Below, piece by piece: positions 1-9,934 of a stretch of DNA of 64,000 bases. The notes below the pieces were generated by a model. That model was not told the origin of the DNA. It was given only the letters and a program-made list of their open reading frames with translations, and searched no databases. Where the stretch lies: assembly GCA_050946275.1 (NCBI GenBank), contig JBMNUM010000009.1:8310-72309 (forward strand), read 5' to 3'. A program made the translations under genes and the position numbers. The stretch is from JBMNUM01 sp050946275 (GTDB taxonomy: Bacteria > Actinomycetota > Coriobacteriia > Coriobacteriales > CADBOM01). Numbering within the stretch: position 1 is the first letter of the stretch; the number at the start of each line of letters is the position of its first letter.

Positions 1-3000
1 GGTGGCATCATCACCCTGGATGGCACAAAGATCCTTGCGGCGTGCGATGAGGGTGCGGAGATCCGTGTCTTCGCCCAGATGATGGTCGGCGGCACCGATT
101 CCATTTCTGGCAACGATGCGACCTCCGATTACTACACGCTTATGGCATGCGAGCCGCATGTCGACTATCGCCCGCTGCAAGATGTCGACGTGCTTCCCGG
201 GCAGGGCGGATCCGTCGATCGGGTCTATTCGGCGCATGTCGAGAGTGCTGAGTATCCAAATGGCGCGGACGAGTCCTACGAGGTCACGGATGTGGTGATC
301 GAGAACCAGCAGCCCGAGGTTGCGGGCGAAGACGTCATCAGCCTCGTCAAGCAGTATGGCGACGACGATCCGACGAGCGTGGATTACTGGTGGAGTTACG
401 AGGCCCTCAACTACGGCACGGCAACCATCAAGGTGACGTATAAGACCCTCGAGGGACAGACGCAAGGCTACACGTTCAACGTCAACGTGGTGCGCGATCT
501 CTACAGGGTGAACGTCTCCTCCGTCGACGGGACCCATGTCGCGCTTCCGGGCAAGAGCATCGAGCTGCGCGCCGAGGGAACCCACGAGAGCGTAAACGGC
601 GGCGGTGGTCTCGAGGGGCTGTGGTACGACTGGTCTCTTGGCGAGGGCGTCTCGCCGGAAACCGTGACCATCACCGCCGATCCGAGCGGCGACAGCTCGA
701 AGGTGACCGTGACGTTCGCCCCGCTCGATCCCGAGGGGCCGATTCCCGATGCGGTCGATGCCAAGATCGTCGTCAAGCTGATGGACCAGGATAACGAGGG
801 CCAGTCGATCGAGCGCGCCAGGGGCGATATCGTCCTGACGGCGATGCCCTTCTACTACGAGGTGCTCCCGGTGTCGATCGACCGCGATCTCGCCGTCGGC
901 GAGACAGAAGAAGTCACAGCTCAGGTTCTCTACCACAGCGTGTTCTCGGAAGAGCCCGTGCCCGTCGAGGACGCGACCTTCTATTGGGAGTTCAACGACG
1001 AGGCCGTCGAGATCACGGATTCCACCGGCTTGGCCGTGGACGAGGACGATATCTACCAGGGCACACAGGTCCAGTTCACCATCAAGCGCCTGAGCAACTG
1101 GGCGACGGGAATCAGGCTGCATGCAGAGTGGTTGGAAAACTGGGGCGGTGAGCGCAGCGAGGTCCGCGAGCTCCAGCTCGACGAGATCGCCGAAGTCGGC
1201 CCTGCGGCTATCGATTGCTCGTGGGGCACGCTTTCGACCAACCCCACGAATGCCTCATGGGATGTCGTCGATGGGGCTTCATACTACGAGGTGTGGGCTT
1301 CATTCGACGATGGTGAAAACTCCAGTCAGTCCAATACTTTCACGGTGGATGCCACACAATTCAGCAGCTCGTATGGCTTCGCGGACTTCTTCGATGCCAA
1401 CGGGGCGGGCGAGTACGGCTTCTCCGTCGGCGCATACGATTCGGAAGGTAACCTGATCGCGGAGGGTGCGGCGGCGCCCGTGCAGTTCTACCAGGTCGCT
1501 TTTGTCATCCGCACATTTGACGAGAACGACCAGCTGGTGGACGAAGAGGGCGGCAGCGCCATGTTCGAGATGGGCGACTCCGGTCTCGGCATCTTCGACG
1601 ACAGAACCCTGCTCGTGCAGGCCGGAGAGGTTTCAATCAATGCGACGGCCGATACCGAGGAGGGTTTCGAGCTGCAGTCTGTCACGGTGACCCCGGCGGG
1701 CGGGCAGCCCTCCGTGTACACGACCAGCCCCGATCCCTTCATGATTGATAACTCCTACACCATCGCAATCGTCTTCAAGCAGAACCTCGCCCGCGTGCCC
1801 GTGAAGCTCGATCTGGGCTCCAAAGGCGCTGGGTATGCAAACGAAATCTGCAGTCTGATCAACAACGACGATGCTGCTGCAAACGCAACGGCTTCCGGCT
1901 CGGTCATCACCTTCCAGGTGTACCAGTCGCAATCCGTGGGGGACACGATCGACTATCTGGGCGACCTGATCTTGGATGAAGACAGCACGGGGCTTACCGA
2001 AGCGGAAGGGTTCTCCTATTCATTCGGCACGAAGCCAAATATGACTGACTACGAGGACTACAGTGAGCTGAACGCGGAAAGATATAGCACGGTTGCCGTA
2101 TCGGAGAACCAGGTCTTCTACGCGTTGTGGATGATTCCCATCGATTCCGTCCAGGCAACCGTCGAAACACCGTTGTGCGGCATGCAGATGGCCATCGAAG
2201 AGGGAGTTCCCCCCGTCGACACACCGCAAGTGACTCTCACGGGTGCAGAGCACGTGAAGCTGGGGATGGCATTCTGGGCGAAGGACGACGGGCTCTTCCT
2301 TGACAAGATCGTCGGAGACAATTTGTACACCGCCGCATTCGCGATGCAAGGTGATTTCGGCTACTACATTCCGGCTGATGCAGTCGTGATGGTGAATGGG
2401 CAGGCCGCCGAAACTTCCACCATATTCGGAGGGCCGAGGTACACGCTGGATATCAGGGCCGAGCATGTCTGGGGCGAGTGGACAACCGTGACGCCGCCGA
2501 CTGCCGGCGTCGATGGACTCGAGAAGCGCGTCTGCTCGGCTTGCGATGCAGAGGAAACCCATCCGATTCCGGCGCTGTCCGGGCATAATGTCACAATCGT
2601 GAATGGCTCGGCAGACAAGGCCACAGCAGAGGAAGGCGAGACGGTCACGGTAACCGCCGCTCCGCCCGCAGCATATGCCCAGACGAACCCGGCGATAACC
2701 GGTTGGTGCATCGATGGTGTGTGGTCGAATTCGACTGCAGCAACCCAGACCGTCACCATGCCGGACCATGACCTTGTGGTCATGGCGCGCTATCGGGTCT
2801 GGGACGATGAGACCACGGATGACAGCACGGCAACGGTTATCGGGCAGCTCGTCGTAACGGATCTGACGACAAACACCACGGTCGACTACGAACCCTATAA
2901 CGAGACCGCGGCAGTTGATTACTCTGCTGGGCCTGGCACCGAGCCGGTTGCAACGATGATTTCCGATTCAGCTGCGTCCATTACGTCAAAGCTGAATGCT

Positions 3001-5055
3001 GTCACCGAAAACGGACTCCGAAAGGGAGACGAGACTGAGAAGTCCACCAACGAGCTGGACATTTGGGATCGCCGCGCCTACAACACCAGCTATCTGGACA
3101 AGGATGGCAACGAGGTGCAGGACACCGACGATTACGTTGTGGAGCTGCATCTGGCAACGGGCAGCTACGGCAAGGAAACCGCCTACACCACGAAGCGCAC
3201 CGTTTCCTTCGAGAGCGTGAACTACTTGAACATCGGCGCAACCGAGGGTGGGAGTTTCTCGCTTAGTGAAGTCAGGTACGACGGCTCTGCCGGTGCAAGT
3301 GCCAACCACACCGGCTATTACACCATCTTCAACAATTCGACGATGACGCTGACTGCGACGCCGGACGAGGGTTATAGGTTTGCCGGTTGGTACGAGGGCG
3401 TTGTCGATTCCTCAAGCTTCGTTTACGAGCCGACCGAGACGCTCGTCTCGACCGACAATCCGTATGTGTACACGCAAACCGACGATGCCGTCATCTGCGC
3501 TGTGTTCGAGGAAGTGCCAGCCGAAACCGTTAGCTTGGAGTTGAATACCGATTGGTCCATGGGCTCGTTCAAAGTGAACGGCGAGATTTGGAACAAAAAG
3601 TACGAAGGAATGTTCTACACCGGTACCACGGTCTCGCTTGAGGCCATTCCGAAGTCAGGATACGAATTCTGCAACTGGGGGATGAATGTCGGGGGCGTGG
3701 AAAAGATCAGCACCTTGAACCCGATGGAGCTGGAGCTCAACGAGAATACAGTCGTTTATGCCGGCTTCGCTCAGAGCGCTCCCGTTGACAGCTATACTGT
3801 CTCCTTCGATGCCGGTGGTGGCAGCGGTGAGATGGATGCGGTACAGGTTGCATCCGGCGATTCCTACACGCTGCCCACGACCTGCACGTTCACGCCTCCC
3901 GCGGGCTACAAGTTCGCCGGTTGGACGCTCGACGGCAATGCTGTCACGCAGATCACCGTGAACTCCAACATAACGGTCAAGGCCAAGTGGACGAAGACCA
4001 CCACCCGAAGTGTCACCTGGAAGCGCTTCGCCGGCGCCACCGCGCCCGACACCATGAAGCTGATAGCGGGCGAGTTCGGCAAGGCCAAGGTCGCCGTCGT
4101 GACCACCGACGCGAACTACAAGGACGCGCTGGCCGCGAGCGCGCTGGCCGGCAAGAACGGCGCCATCGTGCTCATGACCAAGAAGGGCTCGCTCACCGCC
4201 CAGACCAAGCAGGCACTGAAGGCCGCCGGCGTGAAGACGGTCTACCTGGTGGGCTCGACCAAGGACGTCACCACCAAGGTCGAGAAGGCCCTGAAGTCCG
4301 GCACCGGCGTCACGAAGGTGACCCGCGTCTCGGGCGGCTCGGCGAGCGCCAAGGCGATCGCGGCCGCGAAAGTCGGCGGCAAGAAGTCCGACACGGTGAT
4401 CATCGCGACGCAAAACGGCTTCCAGGACGCGCTGGCCATCGCGCCCTACAGCTATGTGAGCAAGTCGCCGATCCTCTACGCCGAGACGAACAAGAAGCTG
4501 TCGAACGCCACAGTCAACTTCATCAAGGGTGCCAAGTACAAGAAGGCCATCATCGTCGGCGGGCCGATCGCGCTTCCGGCTTCGATTGAGACGCAGCTCA
4601 AGAAAGCCGGTGTGACGTCCGTCACGCGCCTGGCGGGCACCAACGCCTACAGGACGTCCGCCATCATCGCCAACTGGACGACCGGCCAGCTCAAGAACGG
4701 CAGCTCCGAGCCCTACAAGGGCAAGAACATCACGGTTGTGAGGTTCCAGCCTGCCGCCGGGAACCGCCTGCAGGCGAATAAGCTGGCGATTTCGACTGGC
4801 CAGAACTGGCTCGACGCGCTAGCCGGTGCGGCGCTGTGCGGCAAGAACAAGAGCGTGCTGCTGCTCGCCGACGCGAAGACCACCAAGTCGAACTACACTC
4901 TCGCCTCGGCTTGGTGCAAGACCGCCTTCGCCAAGAACACGGCCTTCAGGCAGGGCTATATCTTCGGCGGTGTGAAGGCCGTGCAGCCCAAGGTCGAGAC
5001 CGCGCTCAAGACCGCCACGAAGATCACGACCACGAACGTCTACACGATAAGCTAG
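1..5055 (+). CDS. Secreted CWB2/InlB-repeat surface protein (5' truncated by window)
   Basis: The reading frame is open from base 1, so the gene begins upstream of the window; at least 1684 codons are present. No signal peptide can be seen because the N-terminus is missing. The visible protein is a long chain of beta-rich, Thr/Val/Asp-rich segments of the extracellular Ig/fibronectin type, followed by divergent InlB-like segments (YRFAGWYEG near 3380; FAGWTLDG near 3920). The last 345 residues (about nt 4010-5055) carry three cell-wall-binding repeat 2 units (PF04122 type), recognisable by DALAASALAG, VYLVGS and VGGPIALP. CWB2 repeats bind cell-wall polymers non-covalently, so this should be a surface-anchored adhesin or matrix protein. 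The C-terminal third is nearly the same as that of the next gene. The ligand is unknown. Confidence 0.9.
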   Translation, partial: GGIITLDGTKILAACDEGAEIRVFAQMMVGGTDSISGNDATSDYYTLMACEPHVDYRPLQDVDVLPGQGGSVDRVYSAHVESAEYPNGADESYEVTDVVIENQQPEVAGEDVISLVKQYGDDDPTSVDYWWSYEALNYGTATIKVTYKTLEGQTQGYTFNVNVVRDLYRVNVSSVDGTHVALPGKSIELRAEGTHESVNGGGGLEGLWYDWSLGEGVSPETVTITADPSGDSSKVTVTFAPLDPEGPIPDAVDAKIVVKLMDQDNEGQSIERARGDIVLTAMPFYYEVLPVSIDRDLAVGETEEVTAQVLYHSVFSEEPVPVEDATFYWEFNDEAVEITDSTGLAVDEDDIYQGTQVQFTIKRLSNWATGIRLHAEWLENWGGERSEVRELQLDEIAEVGPAAIDCSWGTLSTNPTNASWDVVDGASYYEVWASFDDGENSSQSNTFTVDATQFSSSYGFADFFDANGAGEYGFSVGAYDSEGNLIAEGAAAPVQFYQVAFVIRTFDENDQLVDEEGGSAMFEMGDSGLGIFDDRTLLVQAGEVSINATADTEEGFELQSVTVTPAGGQPSVYTTSPDPFMIDNSYTIAIVFKQNLARVPVKLDLGSKGAGYANEICSLINNDDAAANATASGSVITFQVYQSQSVGDTIDYLGDLILDEDSTGLTEAEGFSYSFGTKPNMTDYEDYSELNAERYSTVAVSENQVFYALWMIPIDSVQATVETPLCGMQMAIEEGVPPVDTPQVTLTGAEHVKLGMAFWAKDDGLFLDKIVGDNLYTAAFAMQGDFGYYIPADAVVMVNGQAAETSTIFGGPRYTLDIRAEHVWGEWTTVTPPTAGVDGLEKRVCSACDAEETHPIPALSGHNVTIVNGSADKATAEEGETVTVTAAPPAAYAQTNPAITGWCIDGVWSNSTAATQTVTMPDHDLVVMARYRVWDDETTDDSTATVIGQLVVTDLTTNTTVDYEPYNETAAVDYSAGPGTEPVATMISDSAASITSKLNAVTENGLRKGDETEKSTNELDIWDRRAYNTSYLDKDGNEVQDTDDYVVELHLATGSYGKETAYTTKRTVSFESVNYLNIGATEGGSFSLSEVRYDGSAGASANHTGYYTIFNNSTMTLTATPDEGYRFAGWYEGVVDSSSFVYEPTETLVSTDNPYVYTQTDDAVICAVFEEVPAETVSLELNTDWSMGSFKVNGEIWNKKYEGMFYTGTTVSLEAIPKSGYEFCNWGMNVGGVEKISTLNPMELELNENTVVYAGFAQSAPVDSYTVSFDAGGGSGEMDAVQVASGDSYTLPTTCTFTPPAGYKFAGWTLDGNAVTQITVNSNITVKAKWTKTTTRSVTWKRFAGATAPDTMKLIAGEFGKAKVAVVTTDANYKDALAASALAGKNGAIVLMTKKGSLTAQTKQALKAAGVKTVYLVGSTKDVTTKVEKALKSGTGVTKVTRVSGGSASAKAIAAAKVGGKKSDTVIIATQNGFQDALAIAPYSYVSKSPILYAETNKKLSNATVNFIKGAKYKKAIIVGGPIALPASIETQLKKAGVTSVTRLAGTNAYRTSAIIANWTTGQLKNGSSEPYKGKNITVVRFQPAAGNRLQANKLAISTGQNWLDALAGAALCGKNKSVLLLADAKTTKSNYTLASAWCKTAFAKNTAFRQGYIFGGVKAVQPKVETALKTATKITTTNVYTIS

Positions 5056-5118
5056 CGATTTTGCAATCGCTGCGAGACGAGACGGGCCGGATGCATCGGG
5101 TGTCCGGCCCGTCCTCGC
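5054..5118 (+). terminator. Tandem hairpins after the first CWB2 gene
   Basis: A 7-bp stem (AGCGATT/AATCGCT, 5054-5071) overlaps the stop codon. It is followed by an 11-bp GC-rich stem (GACGGGCCGGA at 5081-5091 pairing with 5103-5113) that extends through GCGAG/CTCGC. There is no T-tract. The placement between two same-strand genes suggests termination or mRNA 3'-end protection. Confidence 0.5.
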
Positions 5119-5228
5119 ATCCGGAATCTAGATGAAGACGGCCGGTTATCTCCGTTTACGGCCGCTTTCGTGCGATAATCACCACACGGCATGCACCCGC
5201 AGATGTGCTGATTCAGGAGGAGCCGATA

Positions 5229-7565
5229 GTGGCCGCAAAGTTAAAGCGCTTGCTCATCCTTTCCCTCGCGGCTTTCGCGATGGTTATCTCCCTGGTGGCC
5301 CTTGCGGCTCCGGCAGCGCAGGCCGAGGAGTCCGGCCTCTGGATTGCCGGCACGAAGGTTGAGACGGCGATTCCGGTTGATCTTGCAATGACTATTCCTG
5401 GGGTTACCGTGGAAGATGGCGGCATGGCGTATTACAATCCTGTGCTAAACACAATCGAGCTGAACAATGCCACCATCGCGAATCCCGAGGCAACGGCAAG
5501 CATCATCGATCCGATCGTCTATCTGGGCAATGGGAATCTGACAATCCACGTACGTGGTGAGTGTACGCTGAAGGGTGTGGCAGATAGCTGGTCGGCAAGT
5601 GGACGCGCTACCGGCACGACGGGAATCTACTACGGCGAGCCGGGCAGTGGGTCGTCTCTCACGATTGAACTCGTCGAAAACGGTGCCGTGCTCAACGTGA
5701 TTCCCGGTGAGCAGAGCGACCACACCCAAAGCAGCGGCATCTCCGGCTTCGGCACCCTGACCATCAATGGTGAAGGCTCCGTGAACGTGTCCGTACCGTC
5801 TCGAAAGACGGATGCGCCTTCCTATGCACTCGATCTGTACGGTGATTTGGTGCTGGTAGGCGATGTCATGCTCAATGCAGTCGGCCCGGAAGAGGATGAA
5901 GAGGAGGCCGAGGGCGAAGAAGAGGCCTCGGCACCTGAGAACACGGCGGGGCTCTGCGTGCACGGGCCGGAGACCACGCTCACCCTGAGCGGGAACGCGT
6001 CGGCCTGGTTCTCCGGTATCGAGGCAGGTGCAATCGTTGCCACTGGAGGCGAGGGCGTTGGCGAGGAAGCGGACCTGCACGTCGTGGCTACCGAGGGTTG
6101 GGACGGGGAGTGCGTCTTCGAGGCTCGCTCTTCTGCGGGAGCCGATGCGCTCGTCACCCACGATTCGATCCGGCCGTCGATCACCCGCACCGTCTCAACG
6201 TGCGGCATGTGGGGCTACGCTGGCGAATCGGATTCTGCTGACTACCCCGAAGAGAGCTATGCGTTCGATGAGCTGACGGGCAACAACGTCGTCGAATTGT
6301 TCCCCGTCTACGCCGTGAATTTCGAGAAGAACGGCGGGTCGGGGACGATGGGCACCGTGTACTGGAGGCGCGGTGCAGAGTACAAGCTGCCGGCTTGCAC
6401 GCTCACCCCGCCCCTTGGCTATACGTTCCTCGCTTGGGACAAGGGCGCCACGGGCTCGAAGATCACCGTGAGCTCCGACATGACGCTCAAGCCCATATGG
6501 GTGAAGACGGTCACCACCCAGAAGGTCACGTGGGAGCGTTTGGCCGGCGCCACCGCTCCGATCACGATGCAGAAGATCGCTTCCAAGGCCGGCAAGACGA
6601 AAAGCGCCATAGTCACGACCGACTCGTCTTACAAGGATGCGCTGGCCGCCTCGGCGCTCGCCGGCAAGTGCAACGGCCTCGTGCTGATGACGAAGAGGGG
6701 CTCTCTCACGCCGCAGACCAAGACCGCCCTCAAGAACGCGGGCGTCAAGAACGTCTACATCGTCGGCTCGACGGCCAACGTGAGCGCTGCCGTAGAGAAG
6801 CAGCTTAAGTCCGGCACCGGCGTCACGAAGGTCGTCCGCATCGGAGGCACCACGCCGAGCCAACGCGCCGTGAATGCGGCCAAGTACGGCGGCAAGAAAT
6901 CCGACACGGTTATCATCGCCACGCAGAAGAGCTTCCAGGATGCGCTGTCCATCGCCCCGTACAGCTATGTGAGCAAGTCCCCGATCCTCTACGCCGAGAC
7001 CAACAAGAAGCTCTCGAACGCCACCATGAGCTTCATCAAGTCCGCCAAGTACAAGAAGGCCATCGTCGTCGGCGGGCCACTCGCCTTGCCAGCCACGATC
7101 GAAGCGCAGCTGAAGGCATGCGGCGTCACGTCGGTCACGCGCCTCGCGGGCACCAACGCCTATCGGACTTCGACCTATATCGCCGAATGGACGATGGGGA
7201 AGCTCAAGAACAGCAACTACGAGTCCTACAAGGGCTATGCGATCACGTATGTGAGATTCCAGCCGGCTGCCGCGAACAAGCTGCAGCCCAACAACCTTGC
7301 GGTCACCACCGGCCAGAACTGGCTCGATGCGCTCGCCGGCGCGGCTCTGTGCGGAAAGAAGAAGAGCGTGCTGCTGCTGGCGGACGCGAAGACCTCCAAG
7401 TCCAACTACACTGAGGCAACGTCGTGGTGCAGCTTCTACAAGTCCACCTCGACCTTCAAGCACGCCTACGTCTTCGGTGGTACGAGCGCGGTGCAGGCGA
7501 AGGTCTGGAACGCACTGGTGAATTCCACCAAGGTCAAGAACGTGCAGGTCTACACGGTCAACTAG
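5229..7565 (+). CDS. Secreted CWB2 cell-wall-binding protein with beta-helix-like N-terminal domain
   Basis: The start is the GTG at 5229, placed 8 nt after AGGAGG at 5215-5220; an upstream in-frame ATG at 5205 has no ribosome site. The protein is 778 aa. Residues 1-32 form a signal peptide (KLKR, hydrophobic core, cleavage near AQA|EE). Residues about 35-350 are a repetitive domain with phrases such as NNATIANPEA and GFGTLTINGEG. It resembles the secreted beta-helical carbohydrate-binding domains found in gut bacteria, and contains an acidic insert (EEDEEEAEGEEE). Residues about 361-425 are an InlB B-repeat (VNFEKNGGSGTM to FLAWDKG). Residues about 435-778 hold three CWB2 repeats closely matching the upstream gene. 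It is probably a surface protein attached to cell-wall polymer. Tandem placement suggests duplication of the anchor with a new N-terminus. Confidence 0.9.
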   Translation: MAAKLKRLLILSLAAFAMVISLVALAAPAAQAEESGLWIAGTKVETAIPVDLAMTIPGVTVEDGGMAYYNPVLNTIELNNATIANPEATASIIDPIVYLGNGNLTIHVRGECTLKGVADSWSASGRATGTTGIYYGEPGSGSSLTIELVENGAVLNVIPGEQSDHTQSSGISGFGTLTINGEGSVNVSVPSRKTDAPSYALDLYGDLVLVGDVMLNAVGPEEDEEEAEGEEEASAPENTAGLCVHGPETTLTLSGNASAWFSGIEAGAIVATGGEGVGEEADLHVVATEGWDGECVFEARSSAGADALVTHDSIRPSITRTVSTCGMWGYAGESDSADYPEESYAFDELTGNNVVELFPVYAVNFEKNGGSGTMGTVYWRRGAEYKLPACTLTPPLGYTFLAWDKGATGSKITVSSDMTLKPIWVKTVTTQKVTWERLAGATAPITMQKIASKAGKTKSAIVTTDSSYKDALAASALAGKCNGLVLMTKRGSLTPQTKTALKNAGVKNVYIVGSTANVSAAVEKQLKSGTGVTKVVRIGGTTPSQRAVNAAKYGGKKSDTVIIATQKSFQDALSIAPYSYVSKSPILYAETNKKLSNATMSFIKSAKYKKAIVVGGPLALPATIEAQLKACGVTSVTRLAGTNAYRTSTYIAEWTMGKLKNSNYESYKGYAITYVRFQPAAANKLQPNNLAVTTGQNWLDALAGAALCGKKKSVLLLADAKTSKSNYTEATSWCSFYKSTSTFKHAYVFGGTSAVQAKVWNALVNSTKVKNVQVYTVN

Positions 7566-7587
7566 CGGCTTATAGGCGCGTTGGCGG

Positions 7588-7606
7588 GGACGGTCCCGTC
7601 CATCTT
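7588..7606 (+). terminator. Possible terminator after second CWB2 gene
   Basis: A 5-bp stem (GGACG, loop GTCC, CGTCC) is followed by ATCTTTT. It is short and weak, but it lies in the right place between the surface protein and the two-component operon. Confidence 0.35.
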
Positions 7607-7658
7607 TTCAAGCTTCTTTCAGGTTCGGCCTGTAGTATGCTTGCCGAGGTGATTAATC

Positions 7659-8333
7659 ATGAACGTACTGGTCGTTGAAGATGAGAAGCGGCTCGCCGCC
7701 GCCCTGAAGAAGATCCTCGAGAACGCCGGCTACCACGTGGATGCCGTGTTCGACGGGCAAACCGGCCTCGATTACGCGCTGAGCGACATGTACGACGTCA
7801 TCGTGCTCGACGTGATGCTGCCGCGCATGGACGGCTTCGAGGTTATCCAGCAGATTCGTCGCAAGGGAATCTCGACGCCGGTACTGTTCCTCACGGCGCG
7901 CTCGCAGCTGCGTGACAAGGTCACGGGCCTCGATCGCGGCGGCGACGAGTATATGACCAAGCCGTTCCAGCCAGAGGAGCTGCTCGCGCGTCTTCGAGCA
8001 CTCACGCGCCGCAAGGGCGAGATCGTGATCAACGAGGCGTCGTTCGGCGACCTGACGCTCATGCTCGATACCTGCGACCTGCAATGCGGCGACCGCTCGG
8101 TGCATCTGAGCTACCGCGAGTTCGAGGTCGCCAAGATCTTCATCACCAACCCCAACCAGACCATCTCGAAGGACCAGCTCCTCCTCAAGGTCTGGGGCAC
8201 GGAGGCCGACGTGGCCGACAACAACGTCGAGGCGTATATCTCGTTTTTGCGCAAGAAGCTAAAATACCTTGAGTCGGGGGTCGAGATCGCCACGCTGCGC
8301 ATGATCGGCTACCGCATGCAGGAGAAGGAGTAG
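7659..8333 (+). CDS. OmpR/PhoB-family response regulator
   Basis: This 224-aa regulator has a receiver domain (residues 1-115). The acidic pocket is ED at 7-8, the phosphorylated aspartate is D51 in VLDVMLPRMDG, T79 and K101 occupy the switch positions, and the motif YMTKPFQPEEL is present. A winged-helix DNA-binding domain follows (about 125-224, with LSYREFEVAKIF and AYISFLRKKL). The ribosome site GAGGTGAT ends 5 nt before the ATG. It is co-directional with the histidine kinase that starts 66 nt downstream, which is its obvious partner. Targets are unknown. The two CWB2 surface-protein genes directly upstream could belong to the same functional group. Confidence 0.95.
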   Translation: MNVLVVEDEKRLAAALKKILENAGYHVDAVFDGQTGLDYALSDMYDVIVLDVMLPRMDGFEVIQQIRRKGISTPVLFLTARSQLRDKVTGLDRGGDEYMTKPFQPEELLARLRALTRRKGEIVINEASFGDLTLMLDTCDLQCGDRSVHLSYREFEVAKIFITNPNQTISKDQLLLKVWGTEADVADNNVEAYISFLRKKLKYLESGVEIATLRMIGYRMQEKE

Positions 8334-8399
8334 CACGGAGCGGGAATGGGTCGGAGGACTGCCCTTTGACTCATTTGGCTCATCGGGCGCGGAGGCGCG

Positions 8400-9791
8400 A
8401 TGTTTCGCAAGCTCAAGTGGACGTTCATAGGAATCACGATGTCGCTGCTGGCCGTGGTGCTGGTGGCCGTTCTCGTCGTGTTCAACGTCGTGAGCTACAA
8501 CGCCGAGGTCGACAGCATCCGCTCGTCGCTGTTCTCCGCCATGGAGATGGGCCCGGGGGAGATGGGGTTGCCTAACATCGGCCTCTCGATGGGAGGGCTC
8601 GATGACGACCTTCTCGACGACCTCCTCGACGATGATTTCAGCGACGGCGATGTCGACGATGTCGACGACGATGACTCCACCGCTGCCTCGCAGAACGGCA
8701 TGCGCCCGCCGCATGAGGGCCAGGGCGGGAGGATGGGGGCGTCGATTCCCGTGCACTGCGTCACGGTGAGCGCCCTCGGCGTCGTGACCGATACGAGCTC
8801 GGGCACGTACATGGACAGTGACGTGCTTTCCGTGGCCGTCTCGCGCGTGTCGGGCACTGATGACGATTTCGGCGAGCTTGCCGACCTCGGCCTGTTCTTT
8901 GCCTCGCGAGAGCTGTCGTCGGGCAGCACGCGCATGGCCTTCGCGAATTCCTCCGATCTGCACGACTCGACCACGCAGCGCATCTTCTTCTCGGTGCTCA
9001 TCGGCATCGGCGCGCTCGCCGTGCTCTTCGTGATCAGCCTGCTGCTATCGAAGCTGGCGATGCGCCCGGTCGAGGAGGCGTGGAAGGGCCAGCAGCGCTT
9101 CATCGCCGACGCCTCGCACGAGCTCAAGACACCGCTGACGGTCATCCTCGCCAATAACGAGATCATCTCCTCGAACCCCGGCGACACCGTCGCCGAGCAA
9201 TCCCGCTGGATCGAGAGCACCCATGAGGAGGCGCTCAAGATGCAGGGTCTCGTGCAGGACATGCTCGTTCTCGCGCAGACAGAGCCCGACAACATCCAAG
9301 TGGCAGATGCACCGCGCGAGCTCGTGACGATCGATTTCTCGGGCATGGTGGAGAAGGACATCCTGCAGTTCGAGGCCGTCGCGTTCGAGGGAGGGGTCTC
9401 GATTGCCGAGCAGATCGAGCCGGGCCTGCGCGTGAAAGCCGATTCCGAGCGGCTCGAGCGCGTCGTGCGCGTCCTGCTCGACAATGCCATCAAGTACTCG
9501 AAGACCGGCGCAGCCGGCATGGGCGACATGACCGTGCGCGTCAGCGTCTCGCGTGAGAGGAACAGCGCCGTGCTCGCGGTCAACAACGGTGGCAGCCCCA
9601 TCCCGCCCGACGACCTGCCGCATGTGTTCGACCGCTTCTACCGTGGCGACAAGGCCCGCACGGAGCAGGGTGGTTTCGGATTGGGCCTGCCCATCGCCTA
9701 CAACATCGTGACCGGACTCGGGGGCACCATCTCGGCTGCCAGCGACGCTGCGAACGGCACGACGTTCACCGTCAAGCTTCCGCTGGCATGA
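8400..9791 (+). CDS. Sensor histidine kinase with Asp-rich extracellular loop
   Basis: The protein is 463 aa. It has a transmembrane segment at about 9-31, an extracytoplasmic region of about 165 residues, a second transmembrane segment at about 196-217, then the kinase core. The H-box is ASHELKTP with the phosphorylated His at 240. The N-box LLDNAIKYS carries Asn362, and a G-box GFGLGLP lies near 427. No clear HAMP domain separates the membrane from the dimerisation helix. The extracytoplasmic loop contains a striking acidic run (residues about 68-92, almost all Asp with Leu/Gly/Val) next to a His/Gly/Met patch. This would suit sensing of divalent cations or cationic peptides; that is inference. 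GGAGG sits 4 nt before the ATG. It pairs with the upstream response regulator. Confidence 0.94.
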   Translation: MFRKLKWTFIGITMSLLAVVLVAVLVVFNVVSYNAEVDSIRSSLFSAMEMGPGEMGLPNIGLSMGGLDDDLLDDLLDDDFSDGDVDDVDDDDSTAASQNGMRPPHEGQGGRMGASIPVHCVTVSALGVVTDTSSGTYMDSDVLSVAVSRVSGTDDDFGELADLGLFFASRELSSGSTRMAFANSSDLHDSTTQRIFFSVLIGIGALAVLFVISLLLSKLAMRPVEEAWKGQQRFIADASHELKTPLTVILANNEIISSNPGDTVAEQSRWIESTHEEALKMQGLVQDMLVLAQTEPDNIQVADAPRELVTIDFSGMVEKDILQFEAVAFEGGVSIAEQIEPGLRVKADSERLERVVRVLLDNAIKYSKTGAAGMGDMTVRVSVSRERNSAVLAVNNGGSPIPPDDLPHVFDRFYRGDKARTEQGGFGLGLPIAYNIVTGLGGTISAASDAANGTTFTVKLPLA

Positions 9792-9934
9792 CAATTCGCC
9801 AGCAGCCCCTGCCTTGATTGGCAGGTTGCCCGCGCTTGCGGCTCCGTGCGCACGTACCCCTTGATATTCTGCTACACTTTCAATTTGTATGTGGTTTTAG
9901 GGAAAACCGGGAATACGGATAAAGGGGTATCGAG

